A stretch of 20,786 bases of DNA from an uncultured Lachnospiraceae bacterium (lineage in GTDB: Bacteria > Bacillota > Clostridia > Lachnospirales > Lachnospiraceae). Shown here in pieces: positions 7,803 to 15,047 of the stretch. The notes under the pieces are model-generated. The model was not told where the DNA came from and did not search any database. It was given only the letters and a program-made list of their open reading frames with translations. Position 1 is the first letter of the stretch, and the number at the start of each line of letters is the position of its first letter. The position numbers were made by a program, and so were the translations under genes. The DNA lies in contig CAJTYN010000010.1 in NCBI GenBank assembly GCA_910584115.1, positions 13,262 through 34,047 on the forward strand. The letters run 5' to 3'.

Positions 7803-8796
7803 TGGAAAGATCGTGGATATGCACTGTGACACGATCAGTGCATTATACTGGAAGAGAAAGAACGGCTGCGAGGAGCATCTGTCCGCAAACAGCCTTTCCA
7901 TAGATCTACATAAGATGCGGTCCGGCGGCTACTGCCTGCAGGATTTTGCGGTCTTCGTCAATATGGAGCTGGTGACCGACCCTCTGGAAACGGCCCTGGA
8001 GATGATCGATCTGTACTGGCAGGAGCTGGGGATGTGCGGCGAAGGGCTCGCACCGGCCTTAAGCTGGGCGGACATCTGTAAAAACCGGGAGCAGGGGAAG
8101 ATCAGCGCGCTGCTGACCATGGAAGAGGGCGGGATCTTAAAGGGCGATCTTGCGAACCTGGAGAGGCTGTACCGGCTGGGGGTGCGGATGATCGGTCTGT
8201 CCTGGAACTATCCCAATGAACTGGGTGCGCCGAATCTGCAGTGGGACAGCTATGGGACTCCCCTGTTCACATCGCGCAGCGGCGAGGGTCTGACAGAGTT
8301 TGGGCTGGAAGTCCTCCGGGAGGCGCAGCGGCTGGGGATGATCGTGGATGTGTCCCATTTATCAGACGGGGGATTCTGGGATGTGGTCCATCACATGCGG
8401 CAGCCGTTTGTAGCCAGCCATTCCAATGCCCAAGCGGTCTGCGGCGTGTGCAGGAACCTGACCGACGAGATGATCCGCGCCCTGGCGGACAAGGGCGGCG
8501 TGATGGGGGTCAACTTCTGTGAAGATTTCCTGTGCGCAGGAGACGAGAGACAGCCCGGCATGCTCCTGGATGCCGTCGTCCGCCATATCCGTCACATCAT
8601 AAATGTGGGCGGGGAAGACTGCTGCGGCCTGGGCAGCGACTTCGACGGGATCGAGAGCGGTCAAGACCTGCAGACGGCGGCGGATGTGGAAAAGCTGATC
8701 AGGCGATTGGAGCAGGAAGGATCTTCCCCCAGACAGATCGATAAGATCTGCCGGGAGAATGTGCTGCGTGTCTACCGGGAGATCTTACATGTCTAA
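7789..8796 (+). CDS. M19 family (renal/membrane-type) dipeptidase
   Basis: A zinc-dependent dipeptidase of the amidohydrolase fold (335 aa, standard length). Metal-binding motifs seen are DMHCDT (His12 and Asp14), the bridging Glu in LLTMEEGG near residue 110, and His residues in VDVSHLSD and VASHSNA. A catalytic-site Asp is in GLGSDFDGI. No signal peptide is present, so it is a cytoplasmic member. The ATG at 7789 lies 8 bases after GGGAGG (7775-7780) and inside the recO 3' end. Its last 12 bases overlap, tail to tail, the 3' end of the ROK regulator gene. As last gene of the glf operon it may finish the breakdown of peptides produced by the M16C enzyme; that link is inference from context. 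The real dipeptide preference is unknown. Confidence 0.93.
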   Translation: MTDHDGKIVDMHCDTISALYWKRKNGCEEHLSANSLSIDLHKMRSGGYCLQDFAVFVNMELVTDPLETALEMIDLYWQELGMCGEGLAPALSWADICKNREQGKISALLTMEEGGILKGDLANLERLYRLGVRMIGLSWNYPNELGAPNLQWDSYGTPLFTSRSGEGLTEFGLEVLREAQRLGMIVDVSHLSDGGFWDVVHHMRQPFVASHSNAQAVCGVCRNLTDEMIRALADKGGVMGVNFCEDFLCAGDERQPGMLLDAVVRHIRHIINVGGEDCCGLGSDFDGIESGQDLQTAADVEKLIRRLEQEGSSPRQIDKICRENVLRVYREILHV

Positions 8797-9894
8797 GACA
8801 AACTGATTGACAAAATAGAGCGCCGCACCGGCGGCCGCGGCCTCTGTCTTATAATGGCACACCCGTATGTAGTCGGCGTCCTGTTCGTAAGGGTTCAGGG
8901 CGACGGCTTTTTCTCGCAGCACGTCGATATAGTCGGTCATATAGGCCCCCACATTCCCGCCTAAGATCACATCACAGTCAAAGCACATCCGAAGGTTGTT
9001 CACACCGAGGGCCAGATGGTCCAGATACTCATCAAAAAGCTGCTGGAAGCCTTTATTCTCTCCCAGCTCGTCAAAAAATCTCTTCAGATCCCCATTTGTC
9101 ATATTTGCCAGCAGATTGGCCGAGCAGTAGGTATTGAGGCAGCCGTGCTGGCCGCAGTAGCATTTCCGCCCGTTGGGGATGATGGTCATATGCCCGAACT
9201 CGGAAGCGCGGCAGTTATTTCCCATGGAGATGTCCTTTCCGTTGATGGTGGCGCCGCCCACGCTGTTGCTCAGGGACAGGTAGACTTCCCCCCTCTGGGA
9301 CGGGGAGATCCAGGCCTCCGCCAGTCCGCCGGAATTGGCGTCGTTGAACAGGAGGAACGGGGAAGGGATATGTCTCTCCATCCGGGGGTAGATCCCTTCG
9401 GAGACTCGGATCACGGCGGCATAGGTGATGCTCTTCTGGTCCGGCCCCACGATGACGGGCAGGGAGATCCCGGTCCCCAGCAGTCTGTCCTTGGGGATAT
9501 CGTTGGTACGGATGATCGCCTCCATCTCCTCGGCGGCAAACTGATAGTAGGCGTCCGTATCCTCAAAAGGTATGCGGATCCGTTTGCTGGCGATGATCGT
9601 ACTGTCCAGGTTGATGATGGCTATGGAGAGGTGGTTGCGGGTGATATCGATCCCGGCGGCGTAGCGGGCGTTGGGGGTGCAGCGCAGCATGTTCGCTTTG
9701 CGCCCGCCGGTGGACTCAAAGAATCCGCTGTTGTAGACCAGGCCGTCCTCTTTTAGACGGTTCAGGTTGTTGGTGACGGTGGGCAGGCTCAGGCCCAGAT
9801 ATTCGGCGATGCTCTGCCGGGAACAAGAGCCTTTGTGATAGATCGTCCGGTAAATGTCCCCAAGGTTTCGTGCTTTCGTATTTTCGTCGTGCAT
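8785..9894 (-). CDS. ROK-family transcriptional regulator (XylR/NagC type)
   Basis: A 369-aa repressor-type protein with an N-terminal winged helix-turn-helix (residues ~10-65: GSCSRQSIAEYLGLSLPTVT) and a C-terminal sugar-kinase-like ROK domain. That domain has LFNDANSGGLAEAW, which corresponds to the catalytic-Asp region of ROK kinases, and the zinc motif CYCGQHGC. The position after that motif is LN where kinases usually have LE, and the N-terminal phosphate loop DxGGT is replaced by GIDITRNH, so it should bind a sugar but not phosphorylate it. The start at 9894 (ATG, MHDENTK) is 8 bases after GGAGG; upstream TTG (9930) and ATG codons (9918, 9900) lack spacing to that site. It is divergent from the sugar operon and is the obvious local regulator, with a pentose or pentitol as likely inducer (inference). 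Confidence 0.93.
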   Translation of the reverse strand: MHDENTKARNLGDIYRTIYHKGSCSRQSIAEYLGLSLPTVTNNLNRLKEDGLVYNSGFFESTGGRKANMLRCTPNARYAAGIDITRNHLSIAIINLDSTIIASKRIRIPFEDTDAYYQFAAEEMEAIIRTNDIPKDRLLGTGISLPVIVGPDQKSITYAAVIRVSEGIYPRMERHIPSPFLLFNDANSGGLAEAWISPSQRGEVYLSLSNSVGGATINGKDISMGNNCRASEFGHMTIIPNGRKCYCGQHGCLNTYCSANLLANMTNGDLKRFFDELGENKGFQQLFDEYLDHLALGVNNLRMCFDCDVILGGNVGAYMTDYIDVLREKAVALNPYEQDADYIRVCHYKTEAAAAGAALYFVNQFVLDM

Positions 9895-10187
9895 GGTCAT
9901 CGCCTCCGCTTTTTTCATCCATTGTAACAAATTTTGCGAAAAATAGCCAGCATAATTACAGATGCAGAACTTAAATAAATCATTTTACAAAAGTTATCAG
10001 GGCAAAACTCTATAAAACAGGAAGAAATGGAGTTTTGTATAGACAATACAACCAAAAAACAAGAGGTAGAATTGGTGGATCATACAGTAATAAATAAAAA
10101 TATTGACAAAAGTCCCTCCGGATGATAGACTGATCATGAAGATCAAAGAGAATACTATGAAAAAGAAGGAAAGGACGGAGTGTGAAG
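9895..10187. promoter_or_regulatory. Divergent control region between the ROK regulator and the sugar operon
   Basis: About 290 AT-rich bases that contain the operon promoter (10103-10131) and several palindromes. These are CAAAACTC (10003-10010) with GAGTTTTG (10030-10037); TTGTAT (10035-10040) with ATACAA (10046-10051); and TGATC (10131-10135) with GATCA (10141-10145) over the expected transcription start. They are candidate operators for the ROK protein or another regulator. I could not identify a convincing minus-strand promoter for the ROK gene. Confidence 0.6.
10103..10131 (+). promoter_or_regulatory. Sigma-A promoter of the sugar-alcohol operon
   Basis: -35 TTGACA (10103-10108, perfect), 17-base spacer, -10 TAGACT (10126-10131) with a TGA extension. 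The predicted start near 10138 falls in the TGATC-N5-GATCA palindrome (10131-10145), a position suited to repression. Confidence 0.8.
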
Positions 10188-11687
10188 ATGGGCGACGTTA
10201 AGATGCGGGTTTCAGGTGTGGAAAAATCCTTCCCCGGCGTGAAAGCCCTGAGCAACATCGAATTTTCCGTGCGCAAAGGCACCGTACATGCATTGTGCGG
10301 CGAGAACGGCGCGGGAAAATCGACCCTGATGAAGATCATCATGGGTCTTTACAAGGCGGATAAAGGTCAGATCTATATCGACGATGAGCCGGTGGATATC
10401 CGCAATCCCATACAGGCGCGGGAGTATGGGATCTCCATGATCGCGCAGGAACTGAATTATGTCCCGGAGCTGTCTGTGGAGGAGAACCTGTTCCTGGGCA
10501 GGCTTCCCGTAAATAGATTCGGGAAGATCGACTGGAAGAAAGTGCGGCGGGAGACGATCAAGTTCCTGGAGGAAGAGAACCTCCCCTATGAGCCGACGCA
10601 GAAACTGAAGACGCTGACAGTCTCGGATATCCAGATGCTGGAGATCATCAAGGCGGTGACGAACAACGCGCAGATCGTGATCATGGACGAGCCGACCTCC
10701 TCCATCACAGAGCGTGAAGTGAAACAGCTCTTTGCCAAGATCGCGGAACTGAAGGCAAAAGGAGTGGCGATCGTCTACATATCCCACAAGATGGACGAGG
10801 TGTTCCAGATCGCGGACGATATCACGGTGCTCCGGGACGGGACGGTGGTCTCCACGGATCGGGCGGAAGACCTGGATCTGGACACGGTGATTGCGAAGAT
10901 GGTGGGGCGTAAATTATCCAATGTCTACCCGAAAGAGGAGGTGCCCATCGGTGAAAAAGTCCTGGAAGTGGAGGATTTCAGCCAGGACGGCCTGTTCGAG
11001 GATGTGAGCTTTTACGCCAGGAAAGGCGAGATCGTGGGATTTGCCGGATTGGTGGGCGCAGGGCGTACAGAAGTGATGCGCACGGTGTTCGGCCTGGATC
11101 CCCACAAGACGGGTACGGTGAAGATCCACGGAAAGCCGGTAGAGATCAAGAGCGCCGGGGACGGGATCAAAAACCGTCTGGTGATGCTCTCCGAGAGCCG
11201 CCGCGACGACGGGATCGTCCCGGTGCGGAGCATCCAGGAGAACGCGTCGCTGGCATCCCTGGGCCGGTACATCTACGGCGGATATACGCATAAAGCCAAA
11301 GAGAAAAAAGAAGTAAAAGAGATGTTCGGGAAGATGAACGTGAAAGCGCCGTCCATGGACACAGAGATATCCAAGCTCTCCGGCGGCAACCAGCAGAAAG
11401 TCCTCCTCGCCAGGTGGATGCTCTGCGATCCGGAGATCATGATCTTAGACGAGCCCACCAGGGGTATCGACGTGGGCGCCAAATACGAGATCTACAAGCT
11501 GATCACAGACATCGTGAAAGAGGATAAATCAGTGATCATGGTCTCTTCGGAGCTGCCAGAGCTGATCGGCATGTGCGACAGGATCTATGTCATGTGTCAG
11601 GGACGCATCGCAGGCTGCATCACAAAAGAAGAATTTTCACAGGAGACGATCATGAGATATGCAACAGGCGTTGCAGACCAAGGATAG
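10188..11687 (+). CDS. Sugar ABC transporter, two-domain ATP-binding protein (RbsA/XylG type)
   Basis: The ATPase of a carbohydrate uptake (CUT2) ABC importer, 499 aa with two fused ATPase domains. The N-terminal domain has Walker A GENGAGKST (residues ~39-47) and Walker B IVIMDEPTSS. Its signature is the degenerate LTVSDIQML. The C-terminal domain has a weak Walker A GLVGAGRTE, signature LSGGNQQKV, and Walker B IMILDEPTRGIDVG, which is the usual asymmetry of the RbsA/MglA/XylG family. The ATG at 10188 lies 7 bases after GGAG (10177-10180); the GTG at 10182 is too close to it. First gene of the operon; the permease starts 14 bases after its stop. Specificity is set by the binding protein, not this subunit, so a precise symbol is not given. 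Confidence 0.95.
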   Translation: MGDVKMRVSGVEKSFPGVKALSNIEFSVRKGTVHALCGENGAGKSTLMKIIMGLYKADKGQIYIDDEPVDIRNPIQAREYGISMIAQELNYVPELSVEENLFLGRLPVNRFGKIDWKKVRRETIKFLEEENLPYEPTQKLKTLTVSDIQMLEIIKAVTNNAQIVIMDEPTSSITEREVKQLFAKIAELKAKGVAIVYISHKMDEVFQIADDITVLRDGTVVSTDRAEDLDLDTVIAKMVGRKLSNVYPKEEVPIGEKVLEVEDFSQDGLFEDVSFYARKGEIVGFAGLVGAGRTEVMRTVFGLDPHKTGTVKIHGKPVEIKSAGDGIKNRLVMLSESRRDDGIVPVRSIQENASLASLGRYIYGGYTHKAKEKKEVKEMFGKMNVKAPSMDTEISKLSGGNQQKVLLARWMLCDPEIMILDEPTRGIDVGAKYEIYKLITDIVKEDKSVIMVSSELPELIGMCDRIYVMCQGRIAGCITKEEFSQETIMRYATGVADQG

Positions 11688-11701
11688 GGAGGAAAAAGGT
11701 C

Positions 11702-12685
11702 ATGGGAGGAAAAACATCGTATTATCTGCAGAAATTCAGCATATTCATCGTGCTCATCGTTCTGTTCATCGGCTGCAGCATCATCAGCCCGTATTTTTTA
11801 CAGAGCAGTAACCTGGTAAACGTCACCCGCCAGCTCTGCGTGGGGATCTTAGTGGCGTACGGCGAGATGATCTTGATCGTCAGCGGATTCTTAGATCTCT
11901 CGGTAGGTTCGGTCCTGGCTCTGGCGGGTGTGCTCTCCGTGGCTACATATAAGAGCACTGGCTCCATGATCGCGGCCCTGGCAGTCGCTTTGGTGGTAGC
12001 CGTGATCTGCAACCTGGTCAACGCGCTCTTTGTGGCGAACTTCAACGTGCCGGCGTTCATCGCCACCCTGGGTATGCAGCAGGTGGCAAGGGGTCTGGTC
12101 CTGTATTACACAGGCGGTCAGAACATCCTGCAGCTGGGCGGTTTCGTGGAGATCGGACAGGGTTCCATCGGACCCGTGCCCATCCCGGTCCTCCTGGTGG
12201 TGCTGGTGACCATCGTGATCTGGTATCTGGTCAATAACACGAGATACGGACGCGGATTATACGCCATCGGCGGCAGCAGGAGCGCGGCAGAGGCCAGCGG
12301 TATCAACGCGAAGAAGAGCATCTACAAGTCCTATATCGTCAACGGCCTTCTGATCGGCCTGGCGGGCATGATCTTCATGGCAAGGAACAACGCCGGCCTT
12401 CCGAACGGTGCGGTAGGTCTGGAGATGACGGGCCTTACGGCGGCGATCGTGGGCGGTACATCCTTTACAGGCGGCATCGGGACCGTGAGCGGGACCATCG
12501 CCGGTGCGTTCATCATCGGTTTCCTGGAGAACGTCATGAATCTCCTGGGCGTGAACGCTTATATCCAGCAGGTGATCGAAGGCGCGATCATCGTCCTGGC
12601 AGTGGCATTTGACGTGGTGAGCAAATCCAAGAAATCACAGAAAGTGATCCTGGTAAAAGAAAACGCGGAAGAAAAGGCAAAATGA
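11702..12685 (+). CDS. Sugar ABC transporter permease (RbsC/XylH type)
   Basis: A 327-aa integral membrane permease of the CUT2 family (ribose/xylose/galactose type). Hydrophobic segments run along the whole length, starting with FSIFIVLIVLFIGCSII and including ILVAYGEMILIVSGFLDLSVG, the highly conserved region of RbsC-like permeases, and GGTSFTGGIGTVSGTIAGAF near the C-terminus. NTRYGRGLYAIGG is the cytoplasmic coupling loop that contacts the ATPase. The ATG at 11702 follows GGGAGGAAAAAGG. A reading from 11573 overlaps the ATPase gene and is rejected. A hairpin overlaps its stop codon, and the binding-protein gene follows after 79 bases. Confidence 0.95.
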   Translation: MGGKTSYYLQKFSIFIVLIVLFIGCSIISPYFLQSSNLVNVTRQLCVGILVAYGEMILIVSGFLDLSVGSVLALAGVLSVATYKSTGSMIAALAVALVVAVICNLVNALFVANFNVPAFIATLGMQQVARGLVLYYTGGQNILQLGGFVEIGQGSIGPVPIPVLLVVLVTIVIWYLVNNTRYGRGLYAIGGSRSAAEASGINAKKSIYKSYIVNGLLIGLAGMIFMARNNAGLPNGAVGLEMTGLTAAIVGGTSFTGGIGTVSGTIAGAFIIGFLENVMNLLGVNAYIQQVIEGAIIVLAVAFDVVSKSKKSQKVILVKENAEEKAK

Positions 12686-12713
12686 TCCCACACAGCGCAA
12701 GCACGTGTGATCA
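12683..12713 (+). terminator. Intercistronic hairpin between permease and binding protein
   Basis: TGAT (12683-12686) pairs with ATCA (12710-12713) and CACAC (12689-12693) pairs with GTGTG (12705-12709), with a two-base CC bulge and an 11-base loop. It includes the permease stop codon. A short T5 run lies a few bases further on, so it could be a weak terminator or an mRNA-stabilising structure that alters the expression of the binding protein relative to the permease. Confidence 0.4.
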
Positions 12714-12764
12714 GATAGAGTTTTTCATAAACTTAGGAGTCTTCAAAAAAAGGAGGAAATGAAA

Positions 12765-13862
12765 ATGAAGATGAAAAAAATGAAACGGATCTTTGCGGCA
12801 GCTCTCGGCACAGTGATGATGGCGTCCATGATCGCGGGATGCGGCGGAAACGGCGGCGGCTCTGACAGCAGCGGCGGTTCTGGGGACAAAGCGGCTTCCG
12901 ACTCATCAGACGGGAAGAAGAAAGTATGCTTCGTAGCCCGTGCCAGCGCGGATACATTCGCGGCCTGGCTCACATCGGAAATGCAGAAACAGGCAGAAAA
13001 CTATGATTTCGATCTGCTCTGCGTCAGCGGCGAGGCAGATGACAACACGGAGAACGGCCGTCTGGAAGACTGTATCACAAAAGGTTATGACCTGGTGATC
13101 GTCCAGTCCAACAACAACGCGGCACAGGCTCCCTATGTAAAGAAACTGGTGGACGCAGGGATCCCCGTGATCACGACGAATCCGACCACCCATCAGGGTG
13201 ACTTGGACGGCAGCGACAACAACGACGTGATGGAAGGCACAGGCACCGTGGATGCGGATCCGGTGGAACAGGCGGCTGTAGGCGCGAAACGCGCTGTGGA
13301 AGAAGTTCCTGAGAACGCGAACGTAGTCGTACTGCGCGGACCGTCCGGCAACTATCACGCAGAGAAGAGGAGAGAAGCATGGGATACGTATTTCTTTGAC
13401 GAGCGCCCGGACGTGAACCTCCTCTATGAAGATTATGCAAACTGGAACAGCGACGAAGCCCTCACACTGATGGAGAACTGGGTACAGTCCGGGACACACA
13501 TCGACGCGATCATCTCCATGAACGACAACATGGCGGCAGGCGCGATCGAGGCGATCCGCAACGACAAAAATTATGTCAAAGACGGCAAAGCTGATTTCCT
13601 GGCATACGGCGTAGACGGCACAGCCCAGGGCTGCCTGCTGATCCAGGAGGGACTCCTCACCTGTACAGCGCTGCAGTCAGCCGCCGATATCGCGAAGCTG
13701 AACATGGAATATGCGGACAAAGTGCTCAAGGGCGAGATGGAAGTGACAGAAGTCAATGACTTCGTAGAAGCGCCGGAGATCAACGCGGACAACGTAGAAG
13801 AATACATCCAGCTCTATGTGGACAACGGTGAGATCTCAGAAGGCGGAGAACTGGCAGAATAA
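12765..13862 (+). CDS. Sugar ABC transporter substrate-binding lipoprotein
   Basis: The 365-aa extracellular receptor of the importer, of the periplasmic-binding-protein type I (ribose/xylose-like) fold. A lipoprotein signal peptide is clear: a basic start (MKMKKMKRIF), a hydrophobic core, and the lipobox MIAGC with Cys26 as lipidation site. A Gly/Ser/Asp-rich flexible linker follows (residues ~27-50). The mature domain begins KKVCFVARASADTFAAWL and contains GYDLVIVQSNNNAAQAPYV and AIISMNDNMAAGAIEAI, both typical of this fold. The ATG at 12765 is 8 bases after AGGAGG (12751-12756); the ATG at 12759 is only 2 bases from it. Being third in the operon after ATPase and permease is less usual than first. 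The ligand is not visible from sequence; context suggests a pentitol. Confidence 0.95.
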   Translation: MKMKKMKRIFAAALGTVMMASMIAGCGGNGGGSDSSGGSGDKAASDSSDGKKKVCFVARASADTFAAWLTSEMQKQAENYDFDLLCVSGEADDNTENGRLEDCITKGYDLVIVQSNNNAAQAPYVKKLVDAGIPVITTNPTTHQGDLDGSDNNDVMEGTGTVDADPVEQAAVGAKRAVEEVPENANVVVLRGPSGNYHAEKRREAWDTYFFDERPDVNLLYEDYANWNSDEALTLMENWVQSGTHIDAIISMNDNMAAGAIEAIRNDKNYVKDGKADFLAYGVDGTAQGCLLIQEGLLTCTALQSAADIAKLNMEYADKVLKGEMEVTEVNDFVEAPEINADNVEEYIQLYVDNGEISEGGELAE

Positions 13863-13899
13863 TAAAAAGACAGCGTATTCAAAAAGGAGTGCAAAAAAG

Positions 13900-14949
13900 A
13901 TGAGCAAGCAAAAAGGCGCCTTCATGCAGGGCACAGATAAGATGGTGATAAAAGAGATCGATATACCTAAGATCAAAGCCGGAGAAGTATTGGTGCAGTT
14001 GGAGTACGTGGGGATCTGCGGTTCGGACGTCCACTACTACCACTCCGGAAGATGCGGTTCCTACGAAGTAGACCTGGAAAAAGACTATATGCTGGGACAT
14101 GAGTGCGCCGGGACCGTTGTGGAAGTGGCAGAGGGAGTGACCAGCTTAAAGCCGGGCGACCGGGTTGCGCTGGAACCGGGCATCACCTGCGGCACATGCG
14201 AATTCTGCAAAGCTGGAAAATACAATCTCTGCCCGGACGTGGTCTTTCTCGCGACGCCGCCGGTGGAAGGGTGCTACGAAGAATATATCGCATTCCCGGA
14301 GAATATGTGCTTCAAGCTCCCAGAGAACGTGTCCACGAAGGAAGGCGCCCTGATCGAGCCTCTGTCCGTAGGGTTCCATGCGGCTAATCAGGGGGACGTG
14401 CAGGTAGGCGATACCGTCGTGATCTTAGGGGGCGGCTGCATCGGCCTTGTGACACTGCTCTCCTGTAAAGCCCACGGCGCGGGACAGATCATCCTGGCCG
14501 ATGTGGTGGATGCGAAACTCAAAAAGGCAAAAGAACTGGGCGCGGCTCATGTGATCAACAGCAAGGAAGTGGACGTAAAAGAAGAAGTGGCGCGGCTCAC
14601 AGGCGGAAGAGGCGCCGATATCGTATTCGAGACAGCCGGCTCTCCGGTGACCATCGCCCAGACGCCCTTCCTCGTGTGCAAAGGCGGCACGATCGTGCTG
14701 GTGGGCATCGCCGCCCAGGAGGAGATCTCCTATAATTTCGCACAGATCATGGACAAAGAAGCCACGATCAAGTCCGTATTCCGCTACAGGAACATCTATC
14801 CGAAAGCGATCGCGGCCGTGGCCAGCGGGGCCATCGATGTGAAGAGCATCGTCACCCACGAATTTGACCTGGAGCACATCCAGGAAGCCTTTGAAGAAGC
14901 TATAAATAACAAGACAGATCTGGTCAAAGCCGTGATCAGAGTCAGATGA
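13900..14949 (+). CDS. Zinc-dependent polyol dehydrogenase (xylitol/sorbitol dehydrogenase family)
   Basis: A 349-aa medium-chain NAD(P)-dependent dehydrogenase that oxidises a sugar alcohol to a ketose. Catalytic zinc ligands are Cys40 (GICGSDVHYYHSG), His67 and Glu68 (GHECAG). The structural zinc site is present as four cysteines at about 97, 100, 103 and 111 (CGTCEFCKAGKYNLC). The Rossmann motif GGGCIGL is followed by ADVVDAKL, where the acidic residue favours NAD over NADP. The start at 13900 is 10 bases after AGGAG (13885-13889), giving MSKQKGAF; a longer frame from 13816 overlaps the binding-protein gene. Next to a xylulokinase gene, the most economical reaction is xylitol or D-arabitol to D-xylulose; sorbitol or L-iditol oxidation is the alternative. 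Confidence 0.93.
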   Translation: MSKQKGAFMQGTDKMVIKEIDIPKIKAGEVLVQLEYVGICGSDVHYYHSGRCGSYEVDLEKDYMLGHECAGTVVEVAEGVTSLKPGDRVALEPGITCGTCEFCKAGKYNLCPDVVFLATPPVEGCYEEYIAFPENMCFKLPENVSTKEGALIEPLSVGFHAANQGDVQVGDTVVILGGGCIGLVTLLSCKAHGAGQIILADVVDAKLKKAKELGAAHVINSKEVDVKEEVARLTGGRGADIVFETAGSPVTIAQTPFLVCKGGTIVLVGIAAQEEISYNFAQIMDKEATIKSVFRYRNIYPKAIAAVASGAIDVKSIVTHEFDLEHIQEAFEEAINNKTDLVKAVIRVR

Positions 14950-14960
14950 TCATCGGACTT

Positions 14961-15020
14961 CGATGCCCCGTCAGCTTGCTGCGGGGTATCGATCTCGTTC
15001 CGCGCTTCCGAGCGGAGCGC
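14961..15020 (+). promoter_or_regulatory. Two consecutive hairpins between dehydrogenase and kinase genes
   Basis: The first (14961-14991) pairs CGATGCCCCG with CGGGGTATCG (one G-U) and continues with CAG/CTG around CTTG, with a bulged T. The second (15002-15020) pairs GCGC-T-TCC with GGA-GCGC, again with one bulged T, around GAGC, and is followed by CTTT. Neither ends in a real T-run, so they look like RNA processing or stability elements or weak attenuators rather than a terminator. Confidence 0.45.
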
Positions 15021-15047
15021 CTTTAATGAGGCAGAAAGGAGATGCAT

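Noticed and set aside
8797..10187. Transposase or integrase remnants around the sugar-alcohol locus
   Set aside because: No transposase-like protein, terminal inverted repeats or target duplications were visible; the locus looks native in composition.
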